Shown: positions 16,801 through 22,407 of the stretch, piece after piece | Layout of the letters: every line of letters begins with the position of its first letter | Position numbering within the stretch: position 1 is the first letter of the stretch | DNA from: an uncultured Clostridia bacterium | Lineage (GTDB): Bacteria > Bacillota > Clostridia > Oscillospirales > Acutalibacteraceae | Assembly (NCBI GenBank): GCA_937895645.1 | Contig: CALBKQ010000034.1 | Span: forward strand, 1 to 22,407 | Reading direction: 5' to 3' | Length of the DNA stretch: 22,407 bases | Notes under the pieces: generated by a model | What the model was told of the DNA's origin: nothing | Seen by the model: the letters and a program-made list of their open reading frames with translations, nothing else | Databases searched by the model: none | Translations under genes and position numbers: made by a program

Positions 16801-16815
16801 GAGGTGATATGTTTG
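16801..16815 (+). promoter_or_regulatory. Ribosome-binding site selecting a TTG start for the GH28-like gene
   Basis: GAGGTGAT (16801-16808) lies 4 nt before TTG 16813. The in-frame GTG at 16804 is inside the site, and the ATG at 16809 is out of frame, so TTG is the best start. Confidence 0.65.
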
Positions 16816-18345
16816 TCACGAATTATAAATCATATTGGTTCTTTTTTGCCTCAACTGCAAAAAGATTTCAAAATCTATAATGGTGAAATTTTTTCAGAAA
16901 TTTATGACGGGGATTTTTATGAAGAAATACCGTTTTCAAAATATATAAATAAAAATTTGCACTTGCCGTTAGATAATGCTACATTTGTGCGTGATTTTGG
17001 TGCAAAACCCAATGATACAACAGTTAATAATGCAATATATATTAATGACTCAATTGAACATTGTAGTAATAATGGTGGTGGAATTGTAGTAGTTGATGGT
17101 GGCACTTATACAAGTGGTACTATTTATCTTAAAAGTAATGTGGTTTTGTATGTTACAAAGAATTCTTCAATAGTCGCATCACATAATACTGATGATTACA
17201 CAGATAACGCATTGATTTATGCGGATAATTGTGAAAATATAGGTGTTGTTGGTCCTGGCAAAATCTATGGTGAGGGTAACTTCTTTTCATTAGCACCACA
17301 TTTACCGCCAAAAACTGAACCTTTTTCTAAAACGCTTGATGTATGGGATTTGCGTCAAGAATACAGAAAACGAATTCGTTTTCCACATAAAAGTAAGTAT
17401 GGGTATTTGTTATATTTCAAAAATTGTAACAAAGTTAAATTATATAACCTTATACTTGAAAACTCTGCAATGTGGACAGTTAATGTTAACTCTTCAAACG
17501 ATGTTAGTGTTACAAATGTTGTTATAAACAATAATCGTCATATTGCGAATACTGATGGCATTGATATTTGTGGCTCATCTAATGTGGTTATTAAAAATTG
17601 TTTTATTTCAACTGCTGATGACGGAATTGTACTTAAAAATAATATGGGTATTGCTACATCAGGCGATGACGGACTTAAAATTAAAAATAATCTCGATGTT
17701 TCTTCTAAAAAAGGGATGAGCAATATTTATATTCACGATTGTGAAGTAGTTTCATGCACAAACGCATTCAAAATCGGTACAGAAACTTCATTAGACATAA
17801 GTGATGTAACAGTTGAAAATTGTAAGTTTTTTCTTACTGATATTTACCCTGCGGGTGTCAGTGGAATATCAATAGAATCCTGTGATGGTGCAAAAGTTAA
17901 TAATGTAAATATTTCAAATATTGAAATGAATTCAATGGCGTGTCCGTTATTTATTCGTCTTTGTAATCGTAATGGTGACAACAAACCAGAACTTGATGGT
18001 AGGGGAGAAATCACCAATATTTCTGTTAAAAACATTAAAGCAGAAAATATTGAAATACCAATTATGATTATGGGAATACCAAACCAAAAGATTTGTGATG
18101 TAAGTCTTAAAAACTTTGATTTATGCTATGCTGATGGTAAAGATTATTTAGATTTCAGATTTAAGATTCCTGAACAAGAAAAAGAGTACCCCGAATGCAA
18201 CCGTTTTAGAAACATAAATGCATACGGAGTATTTGCAAGACATGCAAAAAATATAACATTAGAAAATGTAAATGTTGAACCTCGTGATAAAACACATCGC
18301 AAATTCAAGAAAATGATTGATTGCGAAAACTTTAGTATTAAATAA
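16813..18345 (+). CDS. GH28-type (polygalacturonase-like) right-handed beta-helix protein
   Basis: 510 residues, related to glycoside hydrolase family 28 (pectin-type polysaccharide hydrolases). An N-terminal RDFGAKPNDTTVNNAIYIND (60-79) and GGTYTSGTIYLKSNV block typical of GH28 precedes parallel beta-helix coils rich in N and V. Catalytic-type motifs: NTDG (246-249) and TADDG (268-271). The usual GHG is replaced by the CTNAFKIGTE region and RIK by PLFIRLCNRNG, as in a bacterial subgroup of unclear specificity. A second DDG occurs at 285-287, 16 residues after the first. There is no signal peptide, so it probably acts inside the cell on imported oligosaccharides. It is followed after 10 nt by an acetyltransferase gene. 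Family level is secure; substrate is not known and true polygalacturonase activity is doubtful. Confidence 0.85.
   Translation: MSRIINHIGSFLPQLQKDFKIYNGEIFSEIYDGDFYEEIPFSKYINKNLHLPLDNATFVRDFGAKPNDTTVNNAIYINDSIEHCSNNGGGIVVVDGGTYTSGTIYLKSNVVLYVTKNSSIVASHNTDDYTDNALIYADNCENIGVVGPGKIYGEGNFFSLAPHLPPKTEPFSKTLDVWDLRQEYRKRIRFPHKSKYGYLLYFKNCNKVKLYNLILENSAMWTVNVNSSNDVSVTNVVINNNRHIANTDGIDICGSSNVVIKNCFISTADDGIVLKNNMGIATSGDDGLKIKNNLDVSSKKGMSNIYIHDCEVVSCTNAFKIGTETSLDISDVTVENCKFFLTDIYPAGVSGISIESCDGAKVNNVNISNIEMNSMACPLFIRLCNRNGDNKPELDGRGEITNISVKNIKAENIEIPIMIMGIPNQKICDVSLKNFDLCYADGKDYLDFRFKIPEQEKEYPECNRFRNINAYGVFARHAKNITLENVNVEPRDKTHRKFKKMIDCENFSIK
17617..17691 (+). repeat. Imperfect internal duplication in the GH28-like gene
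   Basis: GATGACGGA-led segments at 17617-17643 and 17665-17691 encode DDGIVLKNN and DDGLKIKNN, 48 bases (16 codons) apart in frame. They overlap the catalytic Asp-Asp motif. Likely a local in-frame duplication that has since diverged. Confidence 0.55.
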
Positions 18346-18355
18346 GGAGTTAATT

Positions 18356-18958
18356 ATGGATATTCGTGAAAAAATGCATAGCGGAGATTTATATCTTTCA
18401 ATGGATGAAGATTTGTTTAACGAACAACTTACATATCTTGATAAATTATATGAATTTAATGCAACAAGGCCATTAGAACTTAATAAAAGAACTAAAATGC
18501 TTAAAAATATGTTTGCAGAAATAGGAGGAGATTGTTATATTGAGCCACCACTTCACGCAAACTGGGCAGGAAAGCATGTGCATTTTGGTAAAGGCGTTTA
18601 CGCTAATTTTAATTTAACTCTCGTTGACGATACTCATATTTATATTGGTGATTATACAATGCTTGGACCAAATGTTGTAATTGCAACTGCAGGACATCCG
18701 ATTTTGCCTGAATTACGCCCACAAGCATATCAGTATAATATGCCTGTGCATATTGGCAAAAACTGTTGGCTTGGTGCAGGCGTCATTGTATTACCAGGTG
18801 TAACAATCGGTGATAATACTGTTATTGGTGCAGGTAGTGTAGTTACAAAAGATATTCCTGCAAATGTAGTTGCGGTTGGTAATCCATGTAGAGTGTTACG
18901 TGAGATTAACGACCACGATAAAGAGTTTTATTTCAAAGATAGAAAAATAAATTTATAA
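18356..18958 (+). CDS. Maltose/galactoside O-acetyltransferase (LacA/Maa/NodL family)
   Basis: A 200-residue left-handed beta-helix acetyltransferase that moves acetyl from acetyl-CoA to a sugar hydroxyl. The N-terminal helical mac domain (KMHSGDLYLSMDEDL, then LYEFNATRPLELNKR) is followed by hexapeptide repeats: HVHFGKGVYANFNLTLVDD, IYIGDYTMLGPNVVIATAGHP with catalytic-type His114, IGKNCWLGAGVIVLPGVTIGDNTVIGAGSVVTKDIP, and VAVGNPCRVLRE at the end. Length and motifs are fully normal. I chose ATG 18356 because AAGGAG (18344-18349) is 6 nt upstream; it overlaps the GH28 stop codon, showing coupling. Acetylation of non-metabolised sugars as detoxification is the usual proposal for this family; here the context suggests sugars released by the GH28-like enzyme, which is an inference. 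The exact sugar cannot be told from sequence. Confidence 0.9.
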   Translation: MDIREKMHSGDLYLSMDEDLFNEQLTYLDKLYEFNATRPLELNKRTKMLKNMFAEIGGDCYIEPPLHANWAGKHVHFGKGVYANFNLTLVDDTHIYIGDYTMLGPNVVIATAGHPILPELRPQAYQYNMPVHIGKNCWLGAGVIVLPGVTIGDNTVIGAGSVVTKDIPANVVAVGNPCRVLREINDHDKEFYFKDRKINL

Positions 18959-18960
18959 GT

Positions 18961-18988
18961 ATAGCCACGCATTTTATTGCGTGGCTAT
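18961..18988. terminator. Hairpin terminator between the acetyltransferase gene and trmO
   Basis: ATAGCCACGCA (18961-18971) pairs with TGCGTGGCTAT (18978-18988), an 11-bp stem with a 6-nt loop. The T tracts on either side are weak (TGTTGTGT to the right), so efficiency is uncertain. The right arm contains the trmO stop codon; stop codons of the convergent genes are 26 nt apart. Confidence 0.65.
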
Positions 18989-19671
18989 TGTTGTGTAATA
19001 TCAACTATTTCAAGTTCGTTACCATTAACCTTAAATTTTACTTGCATATCAGCAAAACTCATACCGTAAATTCTTTCGCTGTCATTTTGATATGATGGGC
19101 GAGGGTCGTGTTTTAATGTTTCAAGCAAACCGTCTACTAAATCAAATGGGATTCTGCTTAGAATTTCATCACTGCATTTTATATCAAGTAAACCATTTAT
19201 ATCATCTAATGCATATCCATTTGACGCGTCTGGTCTGCTATCCGTATATGGTAAATATGGCTTTATATCAATAATTGGCGTACCATCCATCAAATCGGCG
19301 CCGGAAACATAGAGTAATACGCCTTCTTTATAGTTAAAATCAACTTTAACAACCTTTACACAAGACATTCCTATTCTGTTAGGTCTGTATGGTGAACGAC
19401 TAGCAAATACACCAACGCGTTTGTTTCCGCCAAGTTTTGGCGGCCTTACAGTAGGACTGATTTCATTTTTGTTTACATCTGAAAAGTACCATAATATCCA
19501 GATGTGTGTAAATTCTTCAATACTCTTAAAAAACTTACGTTCTTTGTAATCGTTTTCAAAAACTATTTTTGAAATAACACTTTCAGATAAACCGCTTTGT
19601 CTTGGAATACCAAATTTTTCTTTGTAGTCATTTTTTATGTAACCGATTGGTTCAACTGTTAATCTTCCCAT
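18985..19671 (-). CDS. trmO: tRNA (N6-threonylcarbamoyladenosine(37)-N6)-methyltransferase TrmO
   Basis: A SAM-dependent methyltransferase of the TsaA/YaeB beta-barrel family that methylates t6A37 of tRNA reading ACY codons. 228 residues, like the long TrmO form. The N-terminal barrel begins VEPIGYIKNDYKEKFGIPRQSGL; the core holds FTHIWILWYFSD, the SAM-site segments VGVFASRSPYRPNRIGMSCVKV and LMDGTPIIDIKPYLPYTDS, and the C-terminal domain contains the conserved DPRPSYQND region. I chose ATG 19671 because GAGGTG (complement of 19679-19684) is 7 nt upstream, and the earlier in-frame start would overlap that site. It is monocistronic, divergent from rubrerythrin and convergent with the acetyltransferase gene. 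Function in this organism is by family membership. Confidence 0.92.
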   Translation of the reverse strand: MGRLTVEPIGYIKNDYKEKFGIPRQSGLSESVISKIVFENDYKERKFFKSIEEFTHIWILWYFSDVNKNEISPTVRPPKLGGNKRVGVFASRSPYRPNRIGMSCVKVVKVDFNYKEGVLLYVSGADLMDGTPIIDIKPYLPYTDSRPDASNGYALDDINGLLDIKCSDEILSRIPFDLVDGLLETLKHDPRPSYQNDSERIYGMSFADMQVKFKVNGNELEIVDITQQ

Positions 19672-19690
19672 ATTTTTACACCTCAAGTGT

Positions 19691-19719
19691 ATTATAACAC
19701 ATTCAAAAATTTTTTTCTA
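19691..19719 (-). promoter_or_regulatory. Predicted sigma-A promoter of trmO
   Basis: On the minus strand TAGAAA (19719-19714), 17-nt spacer, perfect TATAAT (19696-19691), 19 nt before the start codon, giving a very short leader. Confidence 0.6.
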
Positions 19720-19726
19720 CTTGTTG

Positions 19727-19754
19727 TTGTATTTTTTGAAAAATATGGTAGAAT
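19727..19754 (+). promoter_or_regulatory. Predicted promoter of the rubrerythrin gene
   Basis: TTGTAT (19727-19732), 16-nt spacer, TAGAAT (19749-19754), 29 nt before the start codon. No clear PerR-like inverted repeat is visible around it. Confidence 0.5.
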
Positions 19755-19783
19755 AATAATATAAATTATAAGGAGTGATTTTA

Positions 19784-20323
19784 ATGGAACTTAAAGGTTC
19801 AAGAACGGAAGCTAATCTTATGACTGCCTTTGCAGGTGAGTCTCAGGCAAGAAACAAGTACACATATTATGCATCAAAAGCTAAAAAAGATGGATATGTT
19901 CAGATAGCACAGATTTTTGAAGAGACAGCTAATAATGAAAAAGAGCACGCAAAAATCTGGTTCAAACTTCTTCATGACGGTGGTATTCCAACAACTGTTG
20001 AAAATCTTAAAGATGCTGCTGAAGGCGAAAACTATGAATGGACAGAAATGTACGCTGAATTTGCTAAAGTGGCAAAAGAAGAAGGCTTTGACCATATTGC
20101 AGCACTTTTTGAAATGGTTGCAAAAATTGAAAAAGAACACGAAGAAAGATATAAAAAGTTACTTGCTAACATTGATGGTGGCGTAGTATTCTCAAAGGAT
20201 AATGATATTGTTTGGATTTGCTCAAACTGTGGTCATATTCATATTGGCAAAAAAGCACCTGAAATTTGTCCTGTATGTGCTCATCCACAGGCATATTTTA
20301 TGGAAAGAGCAGAAAACTATTAA
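19784..20323 (+). CDS. rbr: Rubrerythrin
   Basis: A cytoplasmic non-haem iron peroxidase that protects anaerobes by reducing hydrogen peroxide with electrons from NADH:rubredoxin systems. 179 residues. The ferritin-like four-helix domain has Glu19 (AGESQARNKY), ETANNEKEHA with the E52-H55 pair, and AKIEKEHEERY with the E116-H119 pair, giving the diiron site. The C-terminal rubredoxin-type domain has CSNCG (Cys146, Cys149) and CPVC (Cys162, Cys165) for one iron. All ligands expected of the family are present. I chose ATG 19784 because AAGGAG at 19770-19775 lies 8 nt upstream. It is a single-gene transcription unit with its own terminator. It indicates a strictly anaerobic lifestyle. Confidence 0.97.
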   Translation: MELKGSRTEANLMTAFAGESQARNKYTYYASKAKKDGYVQIAQIFEETANNEKEHAKIWFKLLHDGGIPTTVENLKDAAEGENYEWTEMYAEFAKVAKEEGFDHIAALFEMVAKIEKEHEERYKKLLANIDGGVVFSKDNDIVWICSNCGHIHIGKKAPEICPVCAHPQAYFMERAENY

Positions 20324-20330
20324 ATCTTAC

Positions 20331-20361
20331 AAAAAGTGGGGTAGAAATACTCCACTTTTTT
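20331..20361 (+). terminator. Rho-independent terminator of the rubrerythrin gene
   Basis: AAAAAGTGGGGTA (20331-20343) pairs with TACTCCACTTTTT (20348-20360) with one G-U pair; the loop is GAAA, a stable GNRA tetraloop, and the right arm ends in a T run. Confidence 0.9.
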
Positions 20362-20384
20362 ACATATATTGTGCTTTGAATTTG

Positions 20385-20414
20385 TTGACATACAACATAT
20401 AAATATGTTATTAT
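20385..20414 (+). promoter_or_regulatory. Predicted sigma-A promoter of the pyrC-pyrK operon
   Basis: A perfect TTGACA (20385-20390), an 18-nt spacer and TATTAT (20409-20414). The leader would be only ~30 nt, leaving no room for a PyrR-type attenuator, so control is more likely at initiation. Confidence 0.65.
20394..20409. promoter_or_regulatory. Inverted repeat inside the pyrC promoter spacer, possible operator
   Basis: AACATAT (20394-20400), 2 nt, ATATGTT (20403-20409): a perfect 7-bp inverted repeat filling the space between the -35 and -10 boxes, where a repressor would block polymerase. It is AT-rich, so chance cannot be excluded. Confidence 0.35.
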
Positions 20415-20451
20415 TTTAGAAGACGGAATTTTGGTTTCAATAGGTGATAAA

Positions 20452-21717
20452 ATGAAACAGTTAATTAAAAATGCAACAGTTTATTATGATTCACAACTTA
20501 CTAAAAAAGACATTTTGATTAACCAAGGAATTATTGCCGAAATTTCTGACTCATTAGCGCCTAATTGTGCTGATGTTGTGTATAATTTTGAAGATTATTA
20601 TGTATTTCCCGGTTTTACAGATGTGCATGTGCATCTGCGTGAACCGGGTTTTTCTTATAAAGAAACAATTAAGTCGGGTACTATGGCTAGTGCAAGAGGT
20701 GGGTATACATCAGTTTGTTCAATGCCTAACCTGAATCCTGTTCCTGATTCGGTTCCACACTTGCAAGAACAAATTGACATTATTAAAAAAGATGCCGTAA
20801 TCAATGTTTATCCTTATGCATCAATTACTGTTGGTCAGACGGGAGAAAAACTTTCTGATTTAATAGATATGAAAGATATGTGTATTGCATATTCCGATGA
20901 TGGCCGTGGTGTGCAAAGTGATGAAATAATGTTTAATGCAATGAAAATTGCAAAAGAAAACAATAAAATGATTGTAGCACATTGTGAAGTAAATGATTTG
21001 CTTCATGGTGGTTATATACATAAAGGCAAATATGCTGAGGAGCATGGCCATAGGGGTATTTGTTCTGAAAGTGAATGGCAACAGATTGAGCGCGATATTG
21101 AGCTTGCAAAGAAAACTGGTTGTGCTTATCATGTTTGTCATATTTCCACTAAAGAAAGTGTTGAACTTATAAGACAAGCTAAAAAAGATGGTGTGAACAT
21201 TACTTGTGAAACTGGTCCTCATTATCTTGTTCTCTCTGACAAAGATTTACAAGAACATGGTAGATTCAAAATGAATCCACCACTTCGAGATGAAAGTGAT
21301 AAAGAAGCTTTAATACAAGGCGTTCTTGACGGTACAATTGATATGATTGCCACTAACCACGCACCACATAGCGCCGAAGAGAAGAGTAAAGGTCTTGAAA
21401 AAAGCAACATGGGTGTTGTTGGTATTGAGACTGCATTTCCTATAATGTATACACATTTTGTTAAAACTAATAGAATATCACTTGAAAAACTTATAGAATT
21501 GCTTTCTGTTAATGCAAATAAGAGATTTAATATTGGTAGTAGTATTAAAATCGGTGAAAAAGCTAATTTAACTGTTTTTGATTTGAATGATAAATATACC
21601 GTAAATCCTGACGATTTTTTATCAATGGGAAAGAGCACTCCATTTGAAGGCATGGAAGTTTATGGTAAATGCAAAATGACAATATGCAATGGTAATGTTG
21701 TATGGGAGGATAAATAA
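20452..21717 (+). CDS. pyrC: Dihydroorotase (class I), with Asn at a catalytic Asp position
   Basis: Third step of pyrimidine synthesis: interconverts carbamoyl-aspartate and dihydroorotate. 421 residues, an amidohydrolase-fold protein with the zinc motif DVHVHLREPG (His59, His61), GGYTSVCSMPN (83-93), AYSDDGRG (Asp149/150), VAHCE (His177), YHVCHIST (His230) and GPHY. The family motif ATDHAPH reads ATNHAPH here, with codon AAC at 21355-21357 giving Asn302 where the essential catalytic Asp is expected; otherwise the active site looks intact and the downstream GVVGIETAFP is normal. ATG 20452 is chosen because AGGTGAT (20442-20448) precedes it and the in-frame TTG 20431 has no site. It overlaps pyrK by one base. 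Either activity is impaired, a lineage variant exists, or the base call is wrong. Confidence 0.93.
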   Translation: MKQLIKNATVYYDSQLTKKDILINQGIIAEISDSLAPNCADVVYNFEDYYVFPGFTDVHVHLREPGFSYKETIKSGTMASARGGYTSVCSMPNLNPVPDSVPHLQEQIDIIKKDAVINVYPYASITVGQTGEKLSDLIDMKDMCIAYSDDGRGVQSDEIMFNAMKIAKENNKMIVAHCEVNDLLHGGYIHKGKYAEEHGHRGICSESEWQQIERDIELAKKTGCAYHVCHISTKESVELIRQAKKDGVNITCETGPHYLVLSDKDLQEHGRFKMNPPLRDESDKEALIQGVLDGTIDMIATNHAPHSAEEKSKGLEKSNMGVVGIETAFPIMYTHFVKTNRISLEKLIELLSVNANKRFNIGSSIKIGEKANLTVFDLNDKYTVNPDDFLSMGKSTPFEGMEVYGKCKMTICNGNVVWEDK

Positions 21718-22407
21718 TGTATCAGGGGTTTTATGAAATTAAATCCAATAAAAAACTGACTGACAGTATTTATGAGATGGTGCTTGCTGGCGATACTTAT
21801 TCAATAACTGCACCGGGTCAGTTTATAAATATTAAACTTGATGGTTTCTATCTTCGCAGACCAATTTCAATCTGTGATTATGATAGTGAAACAATAACAA
21901 TCATCTACAAAGTTGTAGGTGAGGGCACAGAAGTTTTGAGTAAAATGAATGTTGGTACTAAACTTGACATTCTTTGCGGTCTTGGTAATGGTTTTGATAC
22001 ATCAAAATCTTTGGACAAGCCTGTGCTTATTGGCGGTGGCGTTGGTGTACCACCAATGTATAATCTTTGTAAAAAACTTGTTTCCGAAGGCAAAAAAGTT
22101 ACAGTAATTCTCGGTTTTAATAAAAAAGAAGAAATCTTTTATGAAGACGAGTTCAAAAAACTTGGCGCTGATGTAAAGGTTACAACTGTTGACGGCTCCT
22201 ATGGTATCAAAGGTTTTGTAACAGATGCACTCAAATGTACTGATTACTCATATTTCTATACTTGTGGTCCAATGCCAATGTTCAAGGCTATTGAAACAAC
22301 TGCTACAACAAGTGGACAATATAGTTTTGAAGAACGAATGGGCTGTGGATTTGGTGCTTGTATGGGTTGCTCATGCAAGACTAAATACGGTAATAAACGA
22401 ATTTGTA
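21717..22407 (+). CDS. pyrK: Dihydroorotate dehydrogenase electron-transfer subunit PyrK, 3' end outside window
   Basis: PyrK carries FAD and a [2Fe-2S] cluster and passes electrons from PyrD (type 1B) to NAD. About 230 codons are visible before the right edge; the family is ~245-265 residues, so only the end is missing. Visible: the FAD-binding RRPISIC (48-54) and the EGTEVLSKM segment; the nucleotide-binding LIGGGVGVPPMYNL (104-117); YFYTCGPMPM (179-188); and the cluster cysteines in ERMGCGFGACMGCSC (Cys210, Cys215, Cys218) with a fourth at Cys230. The ATG shares its A with the pyrC stop codon (TAATG) and is preceded by GGGAGG at 21704-21709, so translation is coupled. A pyrD gene is expected to follow beyond the window. 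Identification is secure. Confidence 0.95.
   Translation, partial: MYQGFYEIKSNKKLTDSIYEMVLAGDTYSITAPGQFINIKLDGFYLRRPISICDYDSETITIIYKVVGEGTEVLSKMNVGTKLDILCGLGNGFDTSKSLDKPVLIGGGVGVPPMYNLCKKLVSEGKKVTVILGFNKKEEIFYEDEFKKLGADVKVTTVDGSYGIKGFVTDALKCTDYSYFYTCGPMPMFKAIETTATTSGQYSFEERMGCGFGACMGCSCKTKYGNKRIC

Noticed and set aside
16698..16812. Possible T-box riboswitch upstream of asnB
   Set aside because: The gap to the divergent gene is only ~115 nt and holds two promoters; there is no room for a stem I specifier and antiterminator, and no T-box consensus.
20415..20451. Possible PyrR attenuator before pyrC
   Set aside because: The leader is too short and shows no hairpin pair with a T run.
21222..21653. 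143-codon minus-strand frame opposite pyrC
   Set aside because: The opposite strand encodes conserved dihydroorotase motifs; this frame has no start signal or recognisable domain.
1..22407. Prophage, transposon, CRISPR array, tRNA or rRNA
   Set aside because: No transposase, integrase, phage structural gene, regular spaced repeats or cloverleaf/rRNA sequence was recognised; the window is almost fully occupied by housekeeping genes.

Overview
The window looks like a piece of chromosome from an anaerobic, low-GC Bacillota (Clostridia), most likely an uncultured gut-type Ruminococcaceae/Oscillospirales relative. The assignment is an inference from gene content: rubrerythrin, the PyrK electron-transfer subunit of a type 1B dihydroorotate dehydrogenase, a two-subunit class I fumarase component, PcrA, a DivIVA-like protein, strong GGAGG/AGGTGA ribosome-binding sites, AT-rich DNA and intracellular plant- and mucin-type glycosidases. 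I see no prophage, insertion sequence, CRISPR array, rRNA or tRNA. No stretch over 300 bases lacks a gene; the longest gaps are about 110-150 bases and hold promoters or terminators.

Layout. (1) 1-3201, plus: the 3' end of uvrB followed immediately by uvrA (nucleotide excision repair), closed by a hairpin shared with a convergent membrane-anchored alpha/beta hydrolase. (2) 4361-7955, plus: a tight three-gene operon of a DivIVA-like coiled-coil protein, a lone fumarase beta subunit and a PcrA/UvrD helicase. (3) 7988-10812, minus: a GH123/DUF4091-like intracellular glycosidase followed 2 nt later by a RodA/FtsW-family glycan polymerase. (4) 10964-13865, plus: typA/bipA and a divergent mreB. (5) 13902-16697, minus: asnB then L-lactate dehydrogenase. 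(6) 16813-18958, plus: a GH28-type beta-helix protein and a LacA/Maa-type acetyltransferase. (7) 18985-19671, minus: trmO. (8) 19784-20323, plus: rubrerythrin. (9) 20452-window end, plus: pyrC and the start of pyrK (de novo pyrimidine synthesis).

The architecture is very compact. Four convergent gene pairs are each separated by only 26-37 nt, filled by one hairpin that appears to serve both strands. Divergent pairs share short intergenic regions with a recognisable sigma-A type promoter for each direction.

I do not see an obvious new multi-gene system. The points most worth a second look are: a dihydroorotase whose family-invariant catalytic Asp is read as Asn; an MreB homologue that has lost the glycines of its second phosphate-binding motif; a change in base and codon composition inside uvrA, suggesting a recombination or assembly junction; a fumarase beta subunit with no alpha subunit beside it; and a GH28-like enzyme with a duplicated DDG segment and non-standard catalytic neighbourhood.
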